64,000 nucleotides of DNA from Halisarca cf. caerulea (lineage: Eukaryota > Porifera > Demospongiae > Chondrillida > Halisarcidae). This document shows, piece after piece, positions 52,048-63,636 of this stretch. Each line of letters opens with the position of its first letter. Positions within the stretch are counted from its first letter, which is position 1. The notes below the pieces were generated by a model, which saw nothing but the letters and a program-made list of their open reading frames with translations, had not been told where the DNA came from and did not search any database. Where the stretch lies: NCBI GenBank assembly GCA_963170055.1, contig CAUJGJ010000185.1, forward strand, positions 5,001 to 69,000, given 5' to 3'. The position numbers and the translations under genes are program-made.

Positions 52048-54750
52048 TACTAAGATAACAATTAGCAAAATTATTGTCTTTACACCAACATGTTTAAAAC
52101 TACACAGGTATGCCCGCAACACTTTAGAAACTTCATGTGAGGGAATGCGCGTGGTGTTAGCGCCAAATATTGGTTTTAGCACCAGCATATCCAACGCTAC
52201 ACAAATACGCCCACAGCACTTCAGAAACTTCATGTGTGTCCACTGGGAATGTGCGTGGTGCTAGTGCCAAATATTGGTATTAGCACTAGAATATCGAACA
52301 CTACAGAAATACGCCCACAGCACTTCAGAATCTTCATGTGTGTCCACTGGGAATGTGCGTGGTGCTAGTGCCAAATATTGGTATTAGCACCAGCATATCC
52401 AACACTACACATATACGCCCACAGTAGTTAAGAAATTTCATGTGTGTCCATTGGGAATGTGCGTGGTGCTAGTGCCAAATATTGGTATTAGCACCAGCAT
52501 ATCCAACACTACACAAATACGCCCACAGAACTTCAGAAACTTCATGTGTGTCCACTTTGAATGAGCGTGGTGCTAGTGCCTAATATTGGTATTAGCACCA
52601 GCATATCCAACACTACACAAATACGCCCACAGCACTTCAGAGACTTCATGTGTGTCCACTAGGAATGTGCGTGGTGCTAGTGCCTAATATTGGTATTAGC
52701 ACCAGCATATCCAACACTACACAAATACGCCCACAGCACTTCAGAGACTTCATGTGTGTCCACTTTGAATGAGCGTGGTGCTAGTGCCTAATATTGGTAT
52801 TAGCACCAGCATATCCAACCCTACACAAATACACCCACAGTACTTCAGAAACTTCATTTGTGTCAATGGGAATGTGCGTTGTGCTAGTGTCAAATATAGG
52901 TATTAGCACCAGCATATCCAACACTACGCGTATACGCCCACAGTAGTTAAGAAATTTCATGTGTGTCCACTGGGAATGTGCGTGGTGCTAATGCCAAATA
53001 TTTATATTTTCACCAGCATATCCAACACTACACAAATACGCCCACAGAACTTCAGAAAGGTCATGTGTGTCCACTGGGAATGTGCGTGGTGCTAGTGCCA
53101 AATATTGGTATTAGCACCAGCATATCCAACACTACACAAATGCGTCCACAGCACTTCAGAAACTTCATGTGTGTCCACTGGGAATGTGCGTGGTGCTAGT
53201 GCCAAATATTGGTATTAGCACCAGCATATCCAACACTACACAAATGCGCCCACAGCACTTCAGAGACTTCATGTGTGTCCACTAGGAATGTGCGTGGTGC
53301 TAGTGCCTAATATTGGTATTAGCACCAGCATATCCAACACTACACAAATACGCCCACAGCACTTCAGAAACTTCATGTGTGTCCACTGGGAATGTGCGTG
53401 GTGCTAGTGCCAAATATTGGTATTAGCACCAGCATATCCAACACTACACAAATACACCCACAGCACTTCAGAAACTTCATGTGTGACCACTGGGAATGTG
53501 CGTTGTTCTAGTGTCAAATATTGGTATTAGCACCAGCATATCCAACACTACGCGTATACGCCCACAGTAGTTAAGAAATTTCATGTGTGTCCACTGGGAA
53601 TGTGCGTGGTGCTAATGCCAAATATTTATATTTTCACCAGCATATCCAACACTACACAAATACGCCCACAGCAGTTAAGAAACTTCATGTGTGTCCACTG
53701 GGATTGTGCGTGGTGCTAATGCCAAATATTTATATTTTCACCAGCATATCCAACACTACACAAATACGCCCACAGCAGTTAAGAAACTTCATGTGTGTGC
53801 ACTGGGATTGTGCGTGGTGCTAGATCCAAATATTGGTATTAGCACCAGCATATCCAACACTACACAAATACGCCCACAGCACTTCAGAAAGGTCATGTGT
53901 GTCCACTGGGAATGTGCGTGGTGCTAGTGCCAAATATTGGTATTAGCACCAGCATATCCAACACTACACAAATACGCCCGCAGCACTTCAGAAAGGTCAT
54001 GTGTGTCCACTGGGAATGTGCGTGGTGCTAGTGCCAAATATTGGTATTAGCACCAGCATATCCAACACTACACAAATATGCCCACAGCACTTCAGAAACT
54101 TCATAAGTGTCCACTGGGAATGTGCGTTGTGCTAGTGTCAAATATTTGTATTAGCACCAGCATATCCAACACTACGCGTATACGCCCACAGTAGTTAAGA
54201 AATTTCATGTGTGTCCACTGGGAATGTGCGTGGTGCTAATGCCAAATATTTATATTTTCACCAGCATATCCAACACTACACAAATACGCCCACAGTAGTT
54301 AAGAAACTTCATGTGTGTCCACTGGGATTGTGCGTGGTGCTAGTGCCAAATATTGGTATTAGCACCAGCATATCCAACACTACACAAATACGCCCACAGC
54401 ACTTCAGAGACTTCATGTGTGTCCACTAGGAATGTGCGTGGTGCTAGTGCCTAATATTGGTATTAGCACCAGCATATCCAACACTACACAAATACGCCCA
54501 CAGAACTTCAGAAAGGTCATGTGTGTCCACTGGGAATGTGCGTGGTGCTAGTGCCAAATATTGGTATTAGCACCAGCATATCCAACACTACACAAATGCG
54601 CCCACAGCACTTCAGAAACTTCATGTGTGTCCACTGGGAATGTGCGTGGTGCTAGTGCCAAATGTTTATATTAGCACTTGCATTTCCTGCACTACACAAA
54701 TACGCCCACAGCCCTTCAGAACCTTCACGTGTTTCCACTCGGAATGTGCG
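52009..54750 (+). repeat. Telomere-bounded unit, 2,742 bp
   Basis: 143 + 25 x 104 minus 1, the one base lost in TGTCAATGGG near 52,863. It opens like the 1,079-bp units, then continues with ACGCGT monomers related to 42-45 kb. Confidence 0.88.
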
Positions 54751-54789
54751 TAGGGGTTAGGGTTAGGGTTAGGGTTAGGGTTAGGGTTA
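54751..54789 (+). repeat. Interstitial telomere tract 17 (39 bp)
   Basis: Perfect sextets with hybrid flanks: the type C CTTCACGTG with the type A GGAATGTGCG and TACTAAGATAAC. Confidence 0.97.
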
Positions 54790-57700
54790 TACTAAGATAA
54801 CAATTAGCAAAATTATTGTCTTTACACCAACATGTTTAAAACTACACAGATATGCCCGCAACACTTTAGAAACTTCATGTGAGGGAATGCGCGTGGTGTT
54901 AGTGCCAAATATTGGTTTTCGCACCAGCATATCCAACGCTACACAAATACGCCCACAGCACTTCAGAAACTTCATGTGTGTCCACTGGGAATGTGCGTGG
55001 TGCTAGTGCCAAATATTGGTATTAGCACTAGAATATCGAACACTACAGAAATACGCCCACAGCACTTCAGAATCTTCATGTGTGTCCACTGGGAATGTGC
55101 GTGGTGCTAGTGCCAAATATTGGTATTAGCACCAGCATATCCAACACTACACATATACGCCCACAGTAGTTAAGAAATTTCATGTGTGTCCATTGGGAAT
55201 GTGCGTGGTGCTAGTGCCAAATATTGGTATTAGCACCAGCATATCCAACACTACACAAATACGCCCACAGCACTTCAGAAACTTCATGTGTGTCCACTGG
55301 GAATGTGCGTGGTGCTAGTGCCAAATATTGGTATTAGCACCAGCATATCCAACACTACACAAATGCGCCCACAGCACTTCAGAAACTTCATGTGTGTCCA
55401 CTGGGAATGTGCGTGGTGCTAGTGCCAAATATTTGTATTAGCACCAGCATATCCAACACTACACATATACGCCCACAGTAAAGAAATTTCATGTGTGTCC
55501 ACTGGGAATGTGCGTGGTGCTAGTGCCAAATATTGGTATTAGCACCAGCATATCCAACACTACACAAATGCGCCCACAGCACTTCAGAAACTTCATGTGT
55601 GTCCACTGGGAATGTGCGTGGTGCTAGTGCCAAATATTGGTATTAGCACCAGCATATCCAACACTACACAAATACACCCACAGTACTTCAGAAACTTCAT
55701 GTGTGTCCACTGGGAATGTGCGTTGTGCTAGTTTCAAATATTGGTATTAGCACCAGCATATCCAACACTACGCGTATACGCCCACAGTAGTTAAGAAATT
55801 TCATGTGTGTCCACTAGGAATGTGCGTGGTGCTAATGCCAAATATTTATATTTTCACCAGCATATCCAACACTACACAAATACGCCCACAGCACTTCAGA
55901 AAGGTCATGTGTGTCCACTGGGAATGTGCGTGGTGCTAGTGCCAAATATTGGTATTAGCACCAGCATATCCAACACTACACAAATGCGCCCACAGCACTT
56001 CAGAAACTTCATGTGTGTCCACTGGGAATGTGCGTGGTGCTAGTGCCAAATATTGGTATTAGCACCAGCATATCCAACACTACACAAATGCGCCCACAGC
56101 ACTTCAGAGACTTCATATGTGTCCACTAGGAATGTGCGTGGTGCTAGTGCCAAATATTGGTATTAGCACCAGCATATCCAACACTACACAAATACGCCCA
56201 CAGCACTTCAGAAACTTCATGTGTGTCCACTGGGAATGTGCGTGGTGCTAGTGCCAAATATTGGTATTAGCACCAGCATATCCAACACTACACAAATGCG
56301 CCCACAGCACTTCAGAAACTTCATGTGTGTCCACTGGGAATGTGCGTGGTGCTAGTGCGAAATATTTGTATTAGCACCAGGATATCCAACACTACACATA
56401 TACGCCCACAGTAAAGAAATTTCATGTGTGTCCACTGGGAATGTGCGTGGTGCTAGTGCCAAATATTGGTATTAGCACCAGCATATCCAACACTACACAA
56501 ATGCGCCCACAGCACTTCAGAAACTTCATGTGTGTCCACTGGGAATGTGCGTGGTGCTAGTGCCAAATATTGGTATTAGCACCAGCATATCCAACACTAC
56601 ACAAATACACCCACAGTACTTCAGAAACTTCATGTGTGTCCACTGGGAATGTGCGTTGTGCTAGTTTCAAATATTGGTATTAGCACCAGCATATCCAACA
56701 CTACGCGTATACGCCCACAGTAGTTAAGAAATTTCATGTGTGTCCACTAGGAATGTGCGTGGTGCTAATGCCAAATATTTATATTTTCACCAGCATATCC
56801 AACACTACACAAATACGCCCACAGCACTTCAGAAAGGTCATGTGTGTCCACTGGGAATGTGCGTGGTGCTAGTGCCAAATATTGGTATTAGCACCAGCAT
56901 ATCCAACACTACACAAATGCGCCCACAGCACTTCAGAAACTTCATGTGTGTCCACTGGGAATGTGCGTGGTGCTAGTGCCAAATATTGGTATTAGCACCA
57001 GCATATCCAACACTACACAAATGCGCCCACAGCACTTCAGAGACTTCATATGTGTCCACTAGGAATGTGCGTGGTGCTAGTGCCTAATATTGGTATTAGC
57101 ACCAGCATATCCAACACTACACAAATACGCCCACAGCACTTCAGAAACTTCATGTGTGTCCTCTAGGAATGTGCGTGGTGCTAGTGCCAAATATTGGTAT
57201 TAGCACCAGTATATCCAACACTACACAAATGCGCCCACAGAACTTCCGAAAGGTCATGTGTGTCCACTGGGAATGTGCGTGGTGCTAGTACCAAATATTG
57301 GTATTAGCACTAGCATATCCAACACTTCACAAATACGCCCACAGCACTTCAGAAACTTCATGTGTGTCCACTTTGAATGTGCGTGGTGCTAGTGCCTAAT
57401 ATTGGTATTTGCACCAGCATATCCAACACTACACAAATACGCCCACAGCAGTTAAGAAACTTCATGTGTGTACATTGGGAATGTGCGTGGTGCTAGTGCC
57501 AAATATTGGTATTAGCACCAGCATATCCAACACTACACAATTATGCCCACAGCACTTCAGAAACTTCATAAGTGTCCACTGGGAATGTGCGTGGTGCTAG
57601 TGTCAAATATTGGTATTAGCACCAGCATATCCAACACTACACATATACGCCCACAGTAGTTAAGAAATTTCATGTGTGTATACTTTTACTGTGCGTGGTG

Positions 57701-58839
57701 CTAGTACCAAATATTGGTATTAGCACCAGGATATCCAACACTACACAAATACGCCCACAGCACTTCAGAAACTTCATGTGTGTCCACTGGGAATGTGCGT
57801 GGTGCTAGTGCCAAATATTGGTATTAGCACCAGCATATCCAACACTACACAAATACACCCACAGCACTTCAGAAACTTCATGTGTGACCACTGGGAATGT
57901 GCGTTGTTCTAGTGTCAAATATTGGTATTAGCACCAGCATATCCAACACTACGCGTATACGCCCACAGTAGTTAAGAAATTTCATGTGTGTCCACTGGGA
58001 ATGTGCGTGGTGCTAATGCCAAATATTTATATTTTCACCAAAATATCCAACACTACACAAATACGCCCACAGCAGTTAAGAAACTTCATGTGTGTCCACT
58101 GGGATTGTGCGTGGTGCTAGTGCCAAATATTGGTATTTGCAGCAGCATATCCAACACTACACAAATACGCCCACAGCACTTCAGAGACTTCATGTGTGTC
58201 CACTGGGAATGTGCGTGGTGCTAGTGCCAAATATTGGTATTAGCACCAGCATATCCAACACTACACAAATACGCCCACAGCACTTCAGAAACTTCATGTG
58301 TGTCCACTTTGAATGAGCGTGGTGCTAGTGCCTAATATTGCTATTAGCACCAGCATATCCAACACTACACAAATACGCCCACAGCACTTCAGAGACTTCA
58401 TGTGTGTCCACTAGGAATGTGCGTGCTGCTAGTGCCTAATATTGGTATTAGCACCAGCATATCCAACACTACACAAATACGCCCACAGCACTTCAGAAAC
58501 TTCATGTGTGTCCACTTTGAATGAGCGTGGTGCTAGTGCCTAATATTGGTATTATCACCAGCATATCCAACACTACACAAATACGCCCACAGAACTTCAG
58601 AAAGGTCATGTGTGTCCACTGGGAACGTGCGTGGTGCTAGGGCAAAATATTGGTATTAGCACCAGCATATCCAACACTACACAAATGCGCCCACAGCACT
58701 TCAGAAACTTCATGTGTGTCCACTAGGAATGTGCGTGGTGCTAGTGCCAAATGTTTATATTAGCACCTGCATTTCCTGCACTACACAAATACGCCCACAG
58801 CCCTTCAGAACCTTCATGTGTTTCCACTCGGACTGTGCG
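54751..58839 (+). repeat. Telomere-bounded unit, 4,089 bp
   Basis: 143 + 38 x 104 minus 6, from two 101-bp monomers (near 55,476 and 56,406). It contains a 933-bp internal tandem duplication (9 x 104 minus 3) between about 55,300 and 57,050. Confidence 0.88.
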
Positions 58840-58878
58840 TAGGGGTTAGGGTTAGGGTTAGGGTTAGGGTTAGGGTTA
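58840..58878 (+). repeat. Interstitial telomere tract 18 (39 bp)
   Basis: Perfect sextets with intermediate flanks: CTTCATGTG and GGACTGTGCG on the left, TACTAAGATAAC on the right. Confidence 0.97.
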
Positions 58879-61800
58879 TACTAAGATAACAATTAGCAAA
58901 ATTATTGTCTTTACACCAACATGTTTAAAACTACACAGATATGCCCGCAACACTTTAGAAACTTCATGTGAGGGAATGCGCGTGGTGTTAGCGCCAAATA
59001 TTGGTTTTAGCACCAGCATATCCAACGCTACACAAATACGCCCACAGCACTTCAGAAACTTCATGTGTGTCCACTGGGAATGTGCATGGTGCTAGTGCAA
59101 AATATTGGTATTAGCACTAGAATATCGAACACTACACAAATACGCCCACAGCACTTCAGAGACTTCATGTGTGTCCACTGGGAATGTGCGTTGTGCTAGT
59201 GTCTAATATTGGTATTAGCACCAGCATATCCAACACTACGCGTATACGCCCACAGTAGTTAAGAAATTTCATGTGTGTCCATTGGGAATGTGCGTGGTGC
59301 TAATGCCAAATATTTATATTTTCACCAGCATATCCAACACTACACAAATACGCCCACAGCAGTTAAGAAACTTCATGTGTGTCCACTGGGATTGTGCGTG
59401 GTGCTAGTGCCAAATATTGGTATTAGCACCAGCATATCCAACACTACACAAATACGCCCACAGCACTTCAGAAAGGTCATGTGTGTCCACTGGGAATGTG
59501 CGTGGTGCTAGTGCGAAATATTGGTATTAGCACCAGCATATCCAACACTACACAAATACGCCCGCAGCACTTCAGAAAGGTCATGTGTGTCCACTGGGAA
59601 TGTGCGTGGTGCTAGTGCCAAATATTGGTATTAGCACCAGCATATCCAACACTACGCGTATACGCCCACAGTAGTTAAGAAATTTCATGTGTGTCCACTG
59701 GGAATGTGCGTGGTGCTAATGCCAAATATTTATATTTTCACCAGCATATCCAACACTACACAAATACGCCCACAGCAGTTAAGAAACTTCATGTGTGTCC
59801 ACTGGGATTGTGCGTGGTGCTAGTGCCAAATATTGGTATTAGCACCAGCATATCCAACACTACACAAATGCGCCCACAGCACTTCAGAAACTTCATGTGT
59901 GTCCACTGGGAATGTGCGTGGTGCTAGTGCCAAATATTGGTATTAGCACCAGCATATCCAACACTACACAAATGCGCCCACAGCACTTCAGAGACTTCAT
60001 GTGTGTCCACTAGGAATGTGCGTGGTGCTAGTGCCTAATATTGGTATTAGCACCAGCATATCCAACACTACACAAATACGCCCACAGCACTTCAGAAACT
60101 TCATGTGTGTCCTCTAGGAATGTGCGTGGTGCTAGTGCCAAATATTGGTATTAGCACCAGCATATCCAACACTACACAAATGCGCCCACAGAACTTCCGA
60201 AAGGTCATGTGTGTCCACTGGGAATGTGCGTGGTGCTAGTACCAAATATTGGTATTAGCACTAGCATATCCAACACTTCACAAATACGCCCACAGCACTT
60301 CAGAAACTTCATGTGTGTCCACTTTGAATGTGCGTGGTGCTAGTGCCTAATATTGGTATTTGCACCAGCATATCCAACACTACACAAATACGCCCACAGC
60401 AGTTAAGAAACTTCATGTGTGTACATTGGGAATGTGCGTGGTGCTAGTGCCAAATATTGGTATTAGCACCAGCATATCCAACACTACACAATTATGCCCA
60501 CAGCACTTCAGAAACTTCATAAGTGTCCACTGGGAATGTGCGTGGTGCTAGTGTCAAATATTGGTATTAGCACCAGCATATCCAACACTACACATATACG
60601 CCCACAGTAGTTAAGAAATTTCATGTGTGTCCACTTTTACTGTGCGTGGTGCTAGTACCAAATATTGGTATTAGCACCAGGATATCCAACACTACACAAA
60701 TACGCCCACAGCACTTCAGAAACTTCATGTGTGTCCACTGGGAATGTGCGTGGTGCTAGTGCCAAATATTGGTATTAGCACCAGCATATCCAACACTACA
60801 CAAATACACCCACAGCACTTCAGAAACTTCATGTGTGACCACTGGGAATGTGCGTTGTTCTAGTGTCAAATATTGGTATTAGCACCAGCATATCCAACAC
60901 TACGCGTATACGCCCACAGTAGTTAAGAAATTTCATGTGTGTCCACTGGGAATGTGCGTGGTGCTAATGCCAAATATTTATATTTTCACCAAAATATCCA
61001 ACACTACACAAATACGCCCACAGCAGTTAAGAAACTTCATGTGTGTCCACTGGGATTGTGCGTGGTGCTAGTGCCAAATATTGGTATTAGCAGCAGCATA
61101 TCCAACACTACACAAATACGCCCACAGCACTTCAGAGACTTCATGTGTGTCCACTAGGAATGTGCGTGGTGCTAGTGCCAAATATTGGTATTAGCACCAG
61201 CATATCCAACACTACACAAATACGCCCACAGCACTTCAGAAACTTCATGTGTGTCCACTTTGAATGAGCGTGGTGCTAGTGCCTAATATTGCTATTAGCA
61301 CCAGCATATCCAACACTACACAAATACGCCCACAGCACTTCAGAGACTTCATGTGTGTCCACTAGGAATGTGCGTGCTGCTAGTGCCTAATATTGGTATT
61401 AGCACCAGCATATCCAACACTACACAAATACGCCCACAGCACTTCAGAAACTTCATGTGTGTCCACTTTGAATGAGCGTGGTGCTAGTGCCTAATATTGG
61501 TATTAGCACCAGCATATCCAACACTACACATATACGCCCACAGTAGTTAAGAAATTTCATGTGTGTCCATTGGGAATGTGCGTGGTGCTAGTGCCAAATA
61601 TTGGTATTAGCACCAGCATATCCAACACTACACAAATACGCCCACAGAACTTCAGAAACTTCATGTGTGTCCACTTTGAATGAGCGTGGTGCTAGTGCCT
61701 AATATTGCTATTAGCACCAGCATATCCAACACTACACAAATACGCCCACAGCACTTCAGAGACTTCATGTGTGTCCACTAGGAATGTGCGTGGTGCTAGT

Positions 61801-62206
61801 GCCTAATATTGGTATTAGCACCAGCATATCCAACACTACACAAACACGCCCACAGCACTTCAGAGACTTCATGTGTGTCCACTTTGAATGAGCGTGGTGC
61901 TAGTGCCTAATATTGGTATTAGCACCAGCATATCCAACACTACACAAATACGCCCACAGAACTTCAGAAAGGTCATGTGTGTCCACTGGGAACGTGCGTG
62001 GTGCTAGTGCAAAATATTGGTATTAGCACCAGCATATCCAACACTACACAAATGCGCCCACAGCACTTCAGAAACTTCATGTGTGTCCACTGGGAATGTG
62101 CGTGGTGCTAGTGCCAAATGTTTATATTAGCACCTGCATTTCCTGCACTACACAAATACGCCCACAGCCCTTCAGAACCTTCACGTGTTTCCACTCGGAC
62201 TGTGCG
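58840..62206 (+). repeat. Telomere-bounded unit, 3,367 bp
   Basis: 143 + 31 x 104 bp. The stretch 59,851-61,526 repeats about 56,900-58,575 at +2,951 bp (28 x 104 + 39), so the copied block spans a telomere tract. Confidence 0.88.
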
Positions 62207-62245
62207 TAGGGGTTAGGGTTAGGGTTAGGGTTAGGGTTAGGGTTA
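62207..62245 (+). repeat. Interstitial telomere tract 19 (39 bp)
   Basis: Perfect sextets, type C flanks. Confidence 0.97.
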
Positions 62246-63597
62246 TACTACGATAACAATTAGCAAAATTATTGTCTTTACACCAACATGTTTAAAACTA
62301 CACAGATATGCCCGCAACACTTTAGAAACTTCATGTGAGGGAATGCGCGTGGTGTTAGCGCCAAATATTGGTTTTAGCACCAGCATATCCAACGCTACAC
62401 AAATACGCCCACAGCACTTCAGAAACTTCATGTGTTTCCACTAGGAATGTGCGTGGTGCTAGTGCCAAATATTGGTATTAGCACTAGAATATCGAACACT
62501 ACACAAATACGCCCACAGCACTTCAGAGACTTCATGTGTGTTCACTGGGAATGTGCGTTGTGCTAGTGTCTAATATTGGTATTAGCACCAGCATATCCAA
62601 CACTACGCGTATACGCCCACAGTAGTGAAGAAATTTCATGTGTGTCCATTGGGAATGTGCGTGGTGCTAATGCCAAATATTTATATTTTCACCAGCATAT
62701 CCAACACTACACAAATACGCCCACAGCAGTTAAGAAACTTCATGTGTGTGCACTGGGATTGTGCGTGGTGCTAGTGCCAAATATTGGTATTAGCACCAGC
62801 ATATCCAACACTAAGCAAATACGCCCACAGCACTTCAGAAAGGTCATGTGTGTCCACTGGGAATGTGCGTGGTGCTAGTGCCAAATATTGGTATTAGCAC
62901 CAGCATATCCAACACTACACAAATACGCCCGCAGCACTTCAGAAAGGTCATGTGTGTCCACTGGGAATGTGCGTGGTGCTAGTGCCAAATATTGGTATTA
63001 GCACCAGCATATCCAACACTACACAAATATGCCCACAGCACTTCAGAAACTTCATAAGTGTCCACTGGGAATGTGCGTTGTGCTAGTGTCAAATATTTGT
63101 ATTAGCACCAGCATATCCAACACTACGCGTATACGCCCACAGTAGTTAAGAAATTTCATGTGTGTCCACTGGGAATGTGCGTGGTGCTAATGCCAAATAT
63201 TTATATTTTCACCAGCATATCCAACACTACACAAATACGCCCACAGTAGTTAAGAAACTTCATGTGTGTCCACTAGGAATGTGCGTGGTGCTAGTGCCTA
63301 ATATTGGTATTAGCACCAGCATATCCAACACTACACAAATACGCCCACAGAACTTCAGAAAGGTCATGTGTGTCCACTGGGAATGTGCGTGGTGCTAGTG
63401 CCAAATATTGGTATTAGCACCAGCATATCCAACACTACACAAATGCGCCCACAGCACTTCAGAAACTTCATGTGTGTCCACTGGGAATGTGCGTGGTGCT
63501 AGTGCCAAATGTTTATATTAGCACTTGCATTTCCTGCACTACACAAATACGCCCACAGCCCTTCAGAACCTTCATGTGTTTCCACTCGGAATGTGCG
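62207..63597 (+). repeat. Telomere-bounded unit, 1,391 bp (type C)
   Basis: Third clear copy of the 47,069 unit. It shares CACTAAGCAAATACG (62,808) but has GTGCGTTGTGC near 63,074 where the other two have GTGCTTTGTGC. Confidence 0.92.
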
Positions 63598-63636
63598 TAG
63601 GGGTTAGGGTTAGGGTTAGGGTTAGGGTTAGGGTTA
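63598..63636 (+). repeat. Interstitial telomere tract 20 (39 bp)
   Basis: Perfect sextets, type A flanks, ACAGGTATGCCC downstream. The unit it starts runs off the right edge. Confidence 0.97.
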
